Origin: Gonocerus acuteangulatus | Lineage: Eukaryota > Arthropoda > Insecta > Hemiptera > Coreidae | Length of the DNA stretch: 64,000 bases | Reading direction: 5' to 3' | Assembly: GCA_946811695.1 (NCBI GenBank) | Contig: OX328123.1 | Coordinates: forward strand, 45,572,517-45,636,516 | In this document: positions 23,971 through 37,436 of the stretch, in pieces | Position numbering within the stretch: position 1 is the stretch's first letter | Layout of the letters: every line of letters starts with the position of its first letter | Translations under genes and position numbers: made by a program | The notes under the pieces: model-generated | Told to the model about the DNA's origin: nothing | Seen by the model: only the letters and a program-made list of their open reading frames with translations | The model's database searches: none

Positions 23971-26059
23971 ATTCCTTTTAGCCAAGTGTCAAAAAAAACA
24001 ATCTTGATAAAAACTACCTAAAATACTCATAAAAACTCTTTTCTGATTTTCAAAACAATTGGAGTAAATTATATTTTATTTCATTACACTGTAATATAAT
24101 AATATGTGTAATGTTTTTTTTGTTTCGTTTTTAAACTGATTCATTCCTTATTAAGAAAGAAATTGCATTGATCATTGATCCTTGTTTGATAATGGTTATA
24201 AACAAGCATAATCGCGAAATTTTGTGCAAGAATGATAGGTAGAGAACATTTCTAAGGATTAAAAAAAAAATGCCAAGGAAAATCATATTTATAACGCAAT
24301 ATCATATTTAGAAGCTCATCTAAACAATATAGTACACTTGTTTTCCCCTTTTCCATACAAATCATGAACTTGAGCGGCTTTGAAAAGTTTTGCACTACAT
24401 TAAATGCTTCAGATATATCTATAATTTTTCATAGATTTTGTACGGTTAACAAGCTAGTAAAAGTCAAAAGAATTTCAATATTCTTTACAATTAAAATAGA
24501 GTTGTTGTTTTGTTTAAATAATTGAAATCTATTCACACAGTTGGCTATGATGAAGGTTGACCAGCAAGTTCATTAGAGCCAGTCCCCACATTTTGGTGAA
24601 ATGCTTTTGCTTGCCGAGCTCATGGACCAAGCCCATGGACGTCAGCCCGGACGAAACCTAAGCAATTCGAATCCCCAGATCTTTTCCATGCATTCCCATG
24701 CAGATGGTTCTCAAGTGGTTTCCGATATTTTGTTTTAATTATCCTAAAATAATATCTGAAACTAGAAAAATGTATTCGAAATACCGGGGTGAGTTCTTAA
24801 AGAAAGCATCCTGTGTTACGGTTAGGCGCACAAGTGAGGTTGGATTCTTCTCTGAACCCCTCAGGAATTGTGGCCGGACAACTATGAAATTCAAAATGTG
24901 CTAGGAATGTAATAATTTTGCAAGGATCGGAACTTTTTGGGGAAATTAATGAAAAACATTATGGTCACTTGCACGTCTACTACGAATTTATTTAACGAGT
25001 GTTCCGCTTGTTTGGCGATACCACAACGATCAGTATATTCTGAATATGTTACACAAAGACGGAGAAGTTGATCCTTGTACTAAAAGAAAGGTAACAAGTA
25101 TAAATATTTTATATATTTTGCAAGTAAAGGTCAAATACTGGACGACCATGTGAACATCCATGTGTTTGATGTATTATAAATTAAGACGACTAATAATGAA
25201 AATGAATTTTTAATTCTCTTGAGGTTAAATAATAGAACAAGTAGTGATCTAATATTTGGAGAGAGCTCTCTAAAATTTTCAAATGTTGCAAATATTGCAC
25301 AGTTATAAGCCCAAGAGTTCCAAAGAGTTCGAGAGAGAGGAACAACTATGAGTTTCAACTATTGTAAAGATAGAGATTTTAAATTTGGAAAGGTTCTGGA
25401 ATTATTATGTGTTGGAAGTATTGTAGAACTAAAAATGTAATATTCCTCTCGCAAATTATGTTTTCTTTAAATATTTTACAGGTAGTGGCCTAATAGAGAT
25501 CTAATAATTGGCATAACCAACCCAGGGCCAATCAAGAGGCAGGTTTCTGAAGCACGAAAATCATCCAATAGATTCACAATATGCTGCTAAATGGCAGTAA
25601 CAGTGTTGGACACACTAGACAGACAGATTTTTATAAGATTTTATATCATTATCCAAAAAAAAAAATGATCTTGCAAAAAGCGTCGGGTTACACTCCCTTG
25701 CAAGTGCTGGTATTGCGAGAGCAGTCTAGAATTCGTATGTGTTATAACTCTTCATCCGAGAGGTTGTTTGTTTGGATGAGAATCAATATGAAAGGAGTCG
25801 GAGAAACAAAGCCAAGGATATCTTGAAAACTTTGGTAAACAACTCTTCAACATACAACTGCTGACAGGACATCTAGTTTTCTTAATCAGGGTCACGACCG
25901 AGGCTACGTTTCTAGTAAACAGTGATAAAACATTTCATTTCAGCTTTCGTGACACTACTACATACAATAAACGTCCTTCGGTGGACTGTGTAAGACTGGA
26001 TGCAACAGGTTTTCATGTTATTTCATGGAAACGTATAGAAAATTATTGTAATTAATAAT
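23971..26059. other. No gene recognised
   Basis: AT-rich. Frames at 24698-24904, 25131-25358 and 25581-25826 show no known motif and no repeat partner within the window. A tRNA-like B-box look-alike (AATTCGAATCCCC) lies at 24665, without a convincing A box. Confidence 0.45.
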
Positions 26060-26530
26060 TATTTTCGCTACCAGGGCACGAGAACATTGGAATAAATACT
26101 GCAGTAGAAGAGCAAGCCAAATCTACAACGCACTTCGGACATTAAACAACATGAATTGTTTTGTTAGGAGTGTCTAAATTCAAAAAATTAAACTCGACCA
26201 CTACACATTCATATTAAGTCATATTTAAGTCACACCTTGACAAAAATAAAGATTCATTGTTTATTTACGCGGACGGATACAAGACAGCTGAGGATATAGC
26301 CACAGCAGCTGTAATAGACATAAATACCTTTCAGTTTAAGCAATCAAGGAGTAGAGGCATTTATTGAGCTTGGATGCACGCCATTTACCTTTCCCTGAAA
26401 AATTCATTTGACATACAACAAAATATAACAATTTTTACAGGCACACTTAGCTCAATAAACAGACTGCAAAACATGCCCAACAGAAATCTCATTACTATTT
26501 ATATACTACAATTGAAGTTTTATTTAAATT
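26060..26530 (+). pseudogene. LINE RNase H-region relic
   Basis: Two pieces on the plus strand in non-native order. First, LPGHENIGINTAVEEQAKS at about 26071-26130 resembles the end of a LINE RNase H domain (family 'PGH.GI.GNE.AD..AK'). Second, FIYADGYKTAEDIATAAVI with AWMHAIYLSLK and TLSSINRLQNM at about 26255-26475 resembles its start (family 'YTDGSKT ... AEL.AI..AL ... DSLSS'). The first Asp survives; the catalytic Glu and second Asp are changed, and a stop precedes AWMH. Related to, but not the same copy as, the LINE at 58.3-60.1 kb. Confidence 0.55.
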
Positions 26531-27077
26531 TATTTTGAAAGTTCAAATCTCTTTCAGGCAATTCAGTGCATTTTCATGAGCACACAAAACGTATAGAACG
26601 CAAACAATGTGCACCTCGCTATGAAATATAAACCTTCCACTTGCTACGAATCAAAGCCTGTAAAATACACAGTGGGCAGTAAAATGCTTGGCTTTAATAT
26701 AGAGCTTTGTGGTATAGAAAATGCCTCAAAGCTCTCTACATTAAATAGCACACTGTAACCTAATAATTCCTGGACTTCGTTGACCTTTCCTATACAATAA
26801 GTAGATTTGAAACCTTTTAATAAATAAGTAACATACATAATTATCGGATAAAAATATCTAAAAATGTTTTTTTTTCAATTAATTTCTTTATTGGTAATTA
26901 GTAATAACACCTCATATAAAAAATGTAATAACTTATTAAATTATTTAAATGAGGAGTAATATTATATTTTATGTTACAATATGAGGGTTCTGCGCTCAAG
27001 GCCTTTCAACTTCATCCTCGATTAATGCCAGAAAGACGCTCAGATGACGTTGAAATGGGCCTACCCAAGCTCCCTTC

Positions 27078-27176
27078 TGAAATTTTCTACACGGCACTTC
27101 CAGATTGCGTCATTAGGTGATCTTCATCAGCGTCATAGGGTTTCCTCCCTATAAAGGGAAGGAGGAATCGTGCTAA
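27078..27176 (+). mobile_element. Family A-like 3' terminal module
   Basis: Diverged copy of the A end: TGAAATTTTCTACACGGCAC, TTCCAGATTGCGTCATTAGG, then a hairpin (TTTCCTCCCT ... AGGGAAGGAGGAA) and CTAA at 27173-27176. Only the 3' end is recognisable; the sequence upstream to about 26985 does not match the rest of A. Confidence 0.6.
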
Positions 27177-29395
27177 CATTTGAATGGAAGATCGTCCATT
27201 GTGGAATTGTAGAGAGGAACCACACCCTACGCCTCCGAAGCAGATGTGTCCCGGTTTCTGCAGGATATCGATTCCTAGAGCAGGTCAGGGAATTGTAGGG
27301 ATAGTGTACATCGAACCGTCATCAAGGCAAGGGAGAATCTCCATTATCAAGGCAGAACCAAATAGAAGTAGATCAAATCGACATGCTTTTATTAATATTA
27401 TATCAAAAAAATTTAAAAAGAATGCTATAGGGGTCAAATCTTGAACAATTCTATGACATTCGTCATATTTGTACAGGTACAAACTGATGTACCTGTTGTT
27501 GACGTGGTCTTAAGGAACATTCAACACAGAAACACTCTCTAGCAGATCAATTGTAAAAAAAAATATATTGTAGCCATAATATTTTCTTTTTAATTATTAA
27601 TAATGTTAAAAAACGTTATTCATTAACACTTCGTTCACAGGGATTATTTATTATTACTTTTTTAAGCTAAACCGCTAATTAACACACTTTATACAAAAAA
27701 AAAAAAAAAAAAAAAAAATACAATAGCTGATTGCTAGACTGCGTTTCTACGGAATTTGCCTCTAAATAATTGTTGTTGTTTTTTTTTTTTTTTTTTTTTT
27801 TTTTATTTGTGTTGGAGCATTAGTTACACATTTTCGTTGTAAAATAGGGAAAAAAACTCACAGGGTAATTCTTCTGAAAATTATAATCTTATTTGAAATA
27901 TTTTGTAGAAACTGACTTTTATAAGGTATCTAAACATTCTCTATAAGCACTCGCAGGGTGCTTTCATAAGTTTTCCTTTCACTGTAAAAAAAAGTGAAAA
28001 TAGAAGAATGTTTTTGATTAGGGAGCGAATATTATTCACAAATGTTGTATATTTTGCCTATGCTAGGTCAACTTTAGCGGCTTCTTTCATAATGTACAGT
28101 TTCGTTTAGATATATTCCGGAGGCTATCTGCACAAAGGTAGCACGGATAAATGATGTGCTATTTACTAAATATATATTGTTGGAATTCATAAGGAGGATT
28201 CCATTTCAGCTCCAATGCTACACATTTCTTTTTTCGCCCACCATTTTGGGTCCACTTATTTTTAATTAACCGGATTAATAATCAGCGACCTCGAAAACCT
28301 TTGAGTAACAAGTTTCGATTTTTTAAAAGACAATTTAGTAATATTGGTCATGTTTTCGGGATTTCCTCCCACTATGTGCCCCCACAGCTGACACATATAC
28401 TCAATAATCAAATAATTAAAAAATAAAAACATTTACAACAAAATTCAATATATCAGAATTCTGAATACCGATATTCATTCTTTAAAAAAAAAAAAAATAG
28501 TGTGCTACCCAACACTTTTACATCGCTCTCTATTGAAGACAACATGCAATTTTGCTATTTATTGGTATTTAGTAATTAATTAACATTATTTTTTAAGTAG
28601 TAATTATGAAATATATGAAGTCCTGAGGAATTTAAATTATTCTATTGCGTTAAATATAACTACACAAAGGGTAGATAAGTGAAATACAAAGTCACAGCTA
28701 TTATGGTAAGGGTTGCTCTTCTAAGGATTCGAGTCACGTAAGAGGAGTAGGTGTTGCATAAGGAAAACACAGCACAAACTCCAGTAGGGAAGAATTCCAC
28801 AGTTTCTGGAATGAATAAGGTAGATGTGAACACATTACAGAGAAGTTTAAATAAATCGTAACAATTGGTAGGTACTAATTTATTTTTAATATTATTTTTG
28901 GTCGTGATGCAAGAACATATTGATTTAATCAATATGTTGATCGTGATGCAAGAACATATTGATTTAATCAAAACCAATAAGCATTCAGTTGAAATTATTA
29001 ACTCTGTGGTATAAATTATTTCTGACTACGTAAATTCATAATTAAGAGAAAACAAATAGAGGGCTTATCTGGTATTAAAGCTGAAGCAAACACAATATAG
29101 CTGAAAGGCATTAATTTGGCAAAATGAAAGGATACAAGGAAAATAGGAATAATTAGTGACCTTATAAAGGGTCCAGGAAGTGAGTTAAGTTCTGATCAAT
29201 TCTCACTGGGAGTACCCAGGAAGAAATATGCTCTGAAACAAATGATCTAGTCTAACAAGAACAGAGGGAACTTGTTTTGTTCAAGAGGTTAGGGTGTTGG
29301 GGTATCTTTCCCAAACATATCCCGCACTTCAGCAAATCTTGACGACACGATTCAAGTATATAGCATTCTTATTAGTCAGGAAGACTACGGACCAT
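27177..29395. other. No gene recognised; poly-A/T tracts and a 39-bp duplication
   Basis: Poly-A at 27695-27718, poly-T at about 27780-27804. A 31-bp block starting TCGTGATGCAAGAACATATT occurs at 28902-28932 and again at 28941-28971. The 86-codon frame at 27184-27444 directly after the A-like end has no recognised motif. Confidence 0.5.
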
Positions 29396-29408
29396 TTGTT
29401 ATATAATA

Positions 29409-29772
29409 CAGACCATTGACGTTCCAATTCGCAGTCCGAATTGTAGTCGGATCATATATCGCATCGTGGAAGTCAAGTTGGACGGGTCAGAGCATTTAGA
29501 GGGACGACTCGAATGTCCTACATCCGACTGGCGATATAGTTGGAGCGCGAGTTGCTGGATCGGATCCACGTCGTCCAGCTTAGCTCAGTTAAAGCTTGAC
29601 CATTGGACAACTTTGATCTGCATTCAATACATTTTTCAGCTTATGAGCGACGTACACTGTCCTGAAAACAGACTAGGATTAACATGGATCGCAAGTCGGA
29701 GCATGAGTGGGGTCGACTATCCAACTAGTAGTCCTACTTGGACGGACTAAAAATCGGAACGTGAATGGCCTG
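29409..29772. mobile_element. MITE, PIF/Harbinger-like (family H)
   Basis: 364 bp with inverted ends: CAGACCATTGACGTTCCAAT on the left and the complement of CAGGCCATTCACGTTCCGAT on the right. Interior arms share AGTCCG...AGT(C/G)GGA words and TCGACTATCCAACTAGTAGT, also found at 37.46 kb and, in part, at 54.50 kb. GC content is higher than the surroundings. The superfamily call is inference; I could not confirm a target duplication. Confidence 0.55.
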
Positions 29773-30304
29773 CTTAACAGAATACGACATACAGATTACA
29801 TAATATATAAATAATCCATTATTTATATAAATAAATATATAACTACCAAAAAAAAAATATATATCTTATAAACATATATTTATCGCAGAACCTGACGTAG
29901 CCATCATAAATTTAATTAAAATTTAGGTGTATACGTATAGAGGGTGGTTTTGACTATCTGAGCAAGATCATGTTCTCTCTGTAACAAGTTTCTTTGAAGG
30001 AGGATGTTTAGAAAATTTTTCTTGTCAAAAAACGTTTTCCCTCTGACACAAGACTTATTACAGAGGTCTGATTGGTCTAATAACTCTTGAAATATAGTCC
30101 GAATAAATAATTGTTGAAATAAGGCGTTGACTTTCGGAAAAAGATATGTCCAAATCGTAAAACTACTCAGGAGTCACAAAAAACGCCTAAGCTAGTATAC
30201 TTCCTTTAGCAAATTTATATTTACGAGGCCACACATACATTCATTTCCTTATTTCTGATGAGATTTAAAGGAAAGCATAAATCACTTTTTTATTTTATTT
30301 TTTA

Positions 30305-30450
30305 CGGCTCATATGCATCTAGACCATTAGCGCCGGGCTATCTATAGGTTGCCACCCTTCCTAAACATTTATGGTGGAGCAGGAGATTCTTTCAGTGGGC
30401 CCCACATCTCCCGCTTGTGAATCCGTGGAGCTAGCCATCCTAAAATCACT
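30305..30450 (-). mobile_element. SINE body with shared core
   Basis: Minus strand: GATTCACAAGCGGG (degenerate B-box position), CTCCACCATAAATGTTTAGG, AAGGGTGGCAACCTATAGAT, AGCCCGGCGCTAATGGTCTA, GATG. This is the best-preserved copy of the core shared with the tRNA-headed and 5S-headed SINEs. It is followed by an A/T-rich tail. Confidence 0.65.
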
Positions 30451-30745
30451 TCTTATATTTAGTTTAGTTACTTGTGGTCAAATCGCATGAGTGAATAAAC
30501 AAATTCTTCATTAAGAGTATTATTATAAAAGTCCGTCACGCAGGAGCTGCATAACTAAGCACTTTCCTCAGTATTTGGGTAATGTAGACTGCTTTCCAGA
30601 ACAATTTGCTTAAAATATCCTACATAAATAAAATAAAAACGTGAATAGTTCTCATTTTGTAATGAGTAACTGATCAATTATTAATTTGCATCCAGAGTTA
30701 TGTTTACACATGGTACCTACTACACTACGTAATAAATACAAAAAT

Positions 30746-31759
30746 CCTCATATTATCGTATTTTGATCTAACGCAGGAACAGGATACAGTCACTCTAGTG
30801 GTAGAAAGCGCTCCTTGCGGCGGCTTTGTGAACCTACGTCTGCCAGCTTTTCTATTCAAATATATTACAAATTAAACCCCCGCTTTCCGATTGACCGATT
30901 CAGCTCATTTTTACAACACTTCTTTCTCATGAGTTACCCACGACGTATACAGCACAGCACCCCGTTACAATACAGCAGAAATTACGACCGGTATGAGTAT
31001 ATTAGGAATTTGGGTCCGGAGTAAACCCCCCCTTCTAATGAACCGATTTAGTTTCTTTTTACCACACATATTTACCTGTAGATTACCACTACGAATACCG
31101 AGTTTCGTCGAAACATACCAAAAATCACGGCTGGTAGTGGCGAATTGGTATTGTGGGTCCGGAGTAAACCCCCCCCTCCTAATGAACCGATTTCGTTTAT
31201 TTTTACAACACATATTTACCTGTGGATTAGCACTACGAATACCGAGTTTCGTCGAAATATACCAAAAATCACGGCTGGTAGTGGCGAATTGGTATTGTGG
31301 GTCCGGAGTAAACCCCCCCTTCTAATGAACCGATTTAGTTCATTTTTATATCTCACTTTTCTCTCTATATTAACACTACGAATACCAAGTTTCGTTGAAA
31401 TATAACAAATATTACGGCTGACATAGTCAAATAAGTGTTTTGGGTTCGGGGTAAACCCCCCCTTCCGGTGGAGCGACTTTGGTGGTTAACGAACTCGTTC
31501 AATCGTTTGCTAATTGAATGCTATATACCAAGTTTCGTGACGAAAAAACAAAAACTCTGGCCGCTATCGTGTTAACAGACACATATATATATATATATAT
31601 ATATGCATATATATATATATATATAGATATATATAAATTTTAACGGGGGTCATTTTCGGTGTCTACTAGGTAGGATCGATAAAGATTTGAAGAAATTTTT
31701 CTAAAATTCCGTCATGAGTCCAACCTCAATAGCTACTTTCCTTCGGAGGAAAGTGCTAA
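30746..31759 (+). mobile_element. Family B interspersed element, copy B2
   Basis: Second copy of B, very similar to B1 outside the minisatellite. It has three clear units of about 140-145 bp (GAACCGATTT at 31040, 31184 and 31328), a (TA)n tract at about 31583-31635 and the terminal hairpin with GCTAA at 31755-31759. Unit number and TA length differ from B1. Frames at 30815-31024, 30993-31325 and 31145-31405 only trace the units. Confidence 0.75.
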
Positions 31760-34520
31760 AAAATGAGTCGACATAAAGGAGAAATAAATATAAAAAGTCA
31801 GGATGAGAAAAATGAAACTGGGGCCCTGTAGGTATAATGTCAAGGGGTCGGGCTGCTAGGGGTAGTCCAATCACGTACAGGAGGGGGTTCTGTTCTACGT
31901 GAGGGATAAATATTGCTATTTCTAGGTAGGGAGGGGAAAGAAGGTTATTCTTCGGTTATCGTGTCATTTCGAAAAGTTATATTTTTCTATACATATCTTA
32001 TAGGAAGGTATTTACCAGTCATCATACCGAATACGACTTCATCAGTCGGTAGTAAATAGAAGATATCTTATGATTGGATGTAAACAAATCAAAATTATTT
32101 TTCAAATATGAGCTAACAGGCTTTTAATAATATTTGATATGTTTCAGCAATCGCGATGAAGCTCTGGTGATATTTGCTGCAAGAAGAATATGAAAATAAT
32201 TGAAACTCTCGGAGAACCGAGAGTTGCAAATCTCTTGGAACGAGATTTTTGTAACAACGTTTAATTTCCTACATACAAGACCTGCTACAACTGAGCTGAT
32301 TCCTCAGTAAAGAGTTTAGTTTACGCCACATTGGCGTAAATTTGCTTTAAATATCCTACTTTAATAAAATAACTATTATTTATACAACTATAAAACAATA
32401 ATTTCGGCGTCAGCTGACTCACAAACGTAAAAAAACAAAAAAAAAAAAAACACATTTTAGCAACGGCTGTGACTTAGGTTTAGAGGGTAATAACTTTAGG
32501 AGCGCCATAAGTCAAGTACTGTACCATTTGTGCCAAAATTGAACTACCAATTGTATAAAACCACTTGATTTTACGTGGGTGTTTTGAACAAACACACATA
32601 ACACACAACAGACACACACACACACACACATACACATATTTATAATTGTTGGCTTTCCGTCTATAACGAAATTCCAGAGATATGACTGAAGGGTCAGTTC
32701 CCTCATTGTAGATCTACGCAACCTCTACCATATACTGAAGTTTTCAGATTTTTATCAGAGTAGGCAACGACCTAGATTGCATGTAATTCGCATTATACAA
32801 AATATTATTTCTTTATAAATCACTTAATTCACAAATTTAAAAAATACAATGAACTACTCTAATTCTCCTTCATTGTAACTAATTAAAGCATTACTCGTCT
32901 ATGGTTTTATATTAGTAGTATTGATATATTACTAAAACACATTGATTTAAGTTCGCTCGTTCATTATTCGGTAACGGTTGTTTATTGTATGAATCACAAA
33001 TATTGTGATGTACACAATTTATATTTTTAGTCGTAAAGTTATGTCTTTGTTAAAAATGTAGTATTGTAATTTATGATAGTGATTATGTATTTTGTTATGA
33101 ACAAAATGTTTGAATACGCATGAAAATTAAAATATCTCTTAGTTACTTAGATAGATGTATTTCAGATTGGATTAAAGTTTAGTCAAATGAGAAATCAAAG
33201 GAGCAATCTTTGTGGAAAAGAGCTTTCTGAAGTTCACTAAGTTAGAAAGTAAGTTTAGGTTGTTATTGGACTTGAAACCATTGTGTAGGATCCTTTCTGT
33301 TATTCAGAAAGAAGAGTGCTACTTTAGGTTGGTTACGAGTATGACGCGGTATTTGAACGAACTGTTCCTTTCGTATTAATAATTCAGTAAAATAAAAACA
33401 TTACTTTTACCCTTTATGAATTAAGGATGTTCTAACCGGAGAGACACATACTAAATATTAATTTCTCTCGTGGAATACATTGTATTTTTTCACACAATGA
33501 AGCAATATGTGGGTTTGCCTTTAGGGGTGGATTATTAATAAAAATAAAATACGGATCGTAAGAACTTCGTCGGTTCAGCGAGTTTCCATATAATGAGTTA
33601 CATCTGGTGTACTTTGAAAAGTTTCGAAGAGAAACTCTTTTGTTTTTAACGTCCTTGCGTTTATTTTTATTTATTTATTTTTTTTTTGCCTGGAAACTGA
33701 AATTTAGCAGGGCATTTTACTTTTAAACGTAAACTTAAAGTATACTTTTACATAGTAGAGGTACATATTTCAAAATTTAGCAAAAATACTCTTGTATTGT
33801 TCCTAGTTTTTTTTTTAAATTTATTATTTTGTTTTAGTAAGATTTTTTTTATTTTAATTTATTTTGTATTTTTACATTTTCATAGTAGCATAGTACTGAC
33901 CACACTATCTCCCAAGTGTGCCGTATGGTCATGAATCAGATATTTCTAAAGTATCTGCCCCTCAGGGCCCTCGTGGCCAGTTACGGGACTGATTTTTTTT
34001 TTCTCTCAAATTAAAGTGAGACCATAAGCGGGAAATCGTCCTTAAAGTTCCTATTAGAAGAAATTGAGAATGACAAATGGATTTAGAATCATCCCACGCC
34101 AACCGCAATGTCTTAACACCATTGGTACGCCGTTGTACAGGTCCCAGGTTTTTGCTAAGTATTTTGTTTCTGTTCGCTATGTAGTAATTATCCATGTTGG
34201 CGTTAAGCAAAGGGTTGGAGTTCCAGTCGTTATATTTTTACTGAAAAAGAAGAGGGACTTTGAAATTCTCGAACTAATAAATCTCTGCGGCCCCCCAACT
34301 AATAAAAACTACTAATAAAAAACACGCCCCCCAAAACTTCACCATGAAATATATATTACAAGGAAAAAGTATATCGAACCCCTCTAGCTTCCATCGTAAA
34401 ACTTTCATAAAATACTTTAACCAAGCTATAAATCTATCACTTTTTATAATAATCGGGATTAAAAATAACTCATGCTTTTCTATTTTCATAACACAGGCAC
34501 ACAAAAAAAGTGGTATTTTC
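31760..34520. other. No gene recognised
   Basis: AT-rich. A (CA)n microsatellite lies at 32595-32636. No frame shows a known domain. ATTCGAATCCGGAGTCCGTT at 34611 has a diverged tandem partner (ATTCTAATCCGAGGTCTGTT) about 120 bp further on. Confidence 0.5.
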
Positions 34521-34532
34521 CAAAGAAACTAT

Positions 34533-34588
<56 letters not shown>

Positions 34589-34823
34589 TTATGTATTTCG
34601 ACACGCTGAATTCGAATCCGGAGTCCGTTTTATCCTATCACGTTAGGTTTGAGAGCGTTTAAAGGTCAAATTTCTTTTGAACTCATTAAAGAAGAAAAAA
34701 CTGGAGCTTCCATGGTTTTAAGGGTCGTTGAATTCTAATCCGAGGTCTGTTTCAGCACATCGGCGCAAAATCAAAGTAATTTAAATGACAAATATATTTG
34801 TTTTGCAAGAAATAAATCTCCAG

Positions 34824-34827
<4 letters not shown>

Positions 34828-34860
<33 letters not shown>
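34828..34860. repeat. Poly-T tract
   Basis: 33 consecutive T residues; could be the tail of a minus-strand retroelement, but nothing recognisable follows. Confidence 0.9.
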
Positions 34861-34862
<2 letters not shown>

Positions 34863-35024
34863 AAAATACACATTTTTTTCTTCGAAATACACAAAAAAAG
34901 TGAAAAATGGACAACCGTCTGAAAAAGCAGAATGCGATTTCTGCAAACTATCACCCGAAAAAAACCGACCGCTGGAGAATGCCGTTAAAAGAACACAAAT
35001 TCCCCCCAGCGAATAAACCTTCAC

Positions 35025-35027
<3 letters not shown>

Positions 35028-35100
<73 letters not shown>
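35028..35100. repeat. (TA)n microsatellite flanking the mariner-type element
   Basis: About 73 bp of TA ending 27 bp before the left inverted repeat of the 35.1-37.4 kb transposon. A second TA tract (37364-37431) directly abuts its right end. Confidence 0.95.
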
Positions 35101-35102
<2 letters not shown>

Positions 35103-35127
35103 TTGTTTTTTATTTGTTTCCTTCTTA

Positions 35128-37362
35128 CAGTAACCCAAATAAGACGGCTCAAACTAATTTTGCGGCCAAACGGTTGATCTGAGAAAAATATGTCAAGAGG
35201 AAAACGTTGTAGGACTTGACCTATGGTTTCTAAATATGTCGACCATTTAACATATTTACTGCGCAAGTGCGCTCAACGCTAAATGAAATGTTGGGGTTTG
35301 CAGATGACCCCTATTATCATGCACATCATTTTGAAGGGAATTGAAAAATAAAACCTTTGCCACAAACCACACTTCGATATCATTAAAATCAAATGAGTTT
35401 CATGCGCTTTAAATTTCATTGTTTTAAATTAAAACGATTTTTTGTAGGCACTCACAGATGTCGGTTATGAATGTGTGATACATGACTTTGAGGTATTTTT
35501 TCCTCAACTTTCTGAAAAAAATATGGCCGATCCTCTAAAAGAATTATTTTTCCTAATAACTTTAATAAAATTGAAAATAAGGCATCTTTTTTGAGTATTT
35601 AAGCTAAAGCTATCTAGTCTGATCATTTATGTTATCTATCTAATCCTATGAATCCGATATTCCTTATTGGAGTATGGTTCATTATGCTGCTTTTGTTCGT
35701 TATTAGTGTAATATTCGCGTTCAACCATGAAGTTCACAAGAAGTGAGATTGTGGATATGATTATTGTTTCCGGGGAGTGTAGACGTAAAGCTCGGATGGC
35801 TGCTCGACTTTACGTGCAGTATTACCCAAACCGAGTTCATCCGTCTTACAAACCGATTTAGCACCTGGTGTCAAACGCCCGACAAGGACATTTCTCTTTC
35901 ACCAGAAGACATCGAAGGAGGGACCAGGACATCATCTTGGACCTTGTTGCGAGAAATCCCCACATCAGTGTTCGAGAGATTGCTAGAGAAACAGGGATTT
36001 CAAGAGGAACTGTTGACCGCACACTTCAGCGCAACAAGTACCACCCTTATCACATATCCTAGCATCAAGACCTTTCAAATAGGGATATAAAAGTGAGGGA
36101 GGAATAGTGCAGGTGGGGAATCAACTCCTTACGGCAAAACGGGATATTCATGAGAACTGTTCTCTTCAGTGATGAAGCCACATTTGTAAGTGATGGGTCC
36201 GTGAACAGGCGTGCCTCACATTATTGGTCCATGAATAACTCACACTGGATAAGGCAGCTGGACCACCAGCATCGGTGGTCAGTGAACGTTTGGTGCGGGA
36301 TTCTAGGCAGTAAAATTATTTGCCCATATTTTTTGGAAGGTCTCTTATCAGGGAATGCTTACAGGACATTCATCTTGGATCAATTTCCAGAGCTCATGGA
36401 AAATTTACCACTTGAGACAAGACGTACAATGTGGTTCCAGCATGATGGTAGTCCAGCCCATTATTCCCGAGAAGCTAGGAATGCTGTAAACTCCATATTC
36501 GGAAACCGTTGGATTAGCAGGGATGGCCCTATTTCTTGGCCACCTAGATCACCTGAACACACTCCGCTGCACTTCTTCCTGAGAGTACACTTAAAATATG
36601 GTCTACTCTAATCCGACGAGTACACAAGACCAAATGCGAGGAAGGATCGCTGAAGCCTCGAGAGCTATGTTGAAGGAACAAGCATTGAGAGCAGTTGACA
36701 GCATACGTTCCAGACTTCAAAGGTGTCTGGATGTTGAAGGTGGCATCTTTGAAGACACTATTAATTTTTGAAGGAATAAAAATACAGTAAAATGGATGCT
36801 TTGAAACTGCAAGATAAGAGCTTTCTTTACAATTTATTATTTAATCTATCAATGAAATAGGGTTATCACTTAAATTCAATGTCTCAAACGAAAAATCAGA
36901 CTAAATACTTAAAAAAGATGCCTTGTTTTCAATTTTATTGAAGTTATTAGGGAAAATAATCCTTTTAGAGGATCGGCCATATTACTTTCAGAAAGTTAAG
37001 GAAAAAATACCTCAAAGTCATGTATCACACATTCATAACCGACCTCTGTGAGTGCCTACAAAAAAATCGTTTTAATTTAAAACAATAAAATTTGAAGCGC
37101 ATGAAACTTAAAGATATCGAAGTGCGGTTTGCGGCAAACGTTTTATTTTTCAATTCCCTTCAAAATGATGTGCATAATAATAGGGGTCATATTCAAACCC
37201 TAACATTTCATCTAGCTCCGAGCGCACATGCGCAGTAAATGTGTTAAATGGTTATTTAGAAAGCTTAGGTCAAGCCCTACAACTTTTACCTCTGACATTT
37301 TCCTCTCAGATTAACCGTTTGGCCGCAAAATTAGTTTAAGCCGTCTTATTTGGGACACCCTG
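35128..37362 (+). mobile_element. mariner-type DNA transposon with long inverted repeats
   Basis: Inverted arms of about 470 bp (35128-35600 and 36890-37362), readable end to end as diverged copies. The outer end is CAGGGTGTCCCAAATAAGAC on the right and CAGTAACCCAAATAAGACGG on the left. Flanks are TTA/TA on both sides (35125-35127, 37363-37365), which allows a TA or a TTA duplication. The interior carries one transposase pseudogene with a DUF4817-like N-terminus. Total 2.2 kb. Arms this long are unusual for simple mariners, which usually have about 30-bp ends. Confidence 0.88.
35727..36771 (+). pseudogene. mariner-type (DUF4817 + DDE) transposase pseudogene
   Basis: Start MKFTRSEIVDMIIVSGECRR, then KARMAARLYVQYYPNRVHPS, the N-terminal DUF4817-type HTH. 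A second HTH follows with ISVREIARETGISRGTVDRT. Catalytic region: TVLFSDEATF (first Asp), NVWCGILGSKI, MWFQHDGSPAHYS (second Asp) and WPPRSPEHTPLHFF, where the usual third Asp of 'RSPDL.PLDFF' is Glu and the following Asp is His. One frame carries stops at 35859-35861, 36060-36062 and 36105-36107 and ends at 36609-36611. A +1 shift near 36600 restores the usual C-terminus (MRGRIAEASRAMLKEQ ... FEDTINF, stop at 36769-36771). About 348 codons in total, normal for the family. Cut-and-paste activity has been lost. Confidence 0.9.
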
Positions 37363-37435
<73 letters not shown>

Positions 37436-37436
<1 letters not shown>

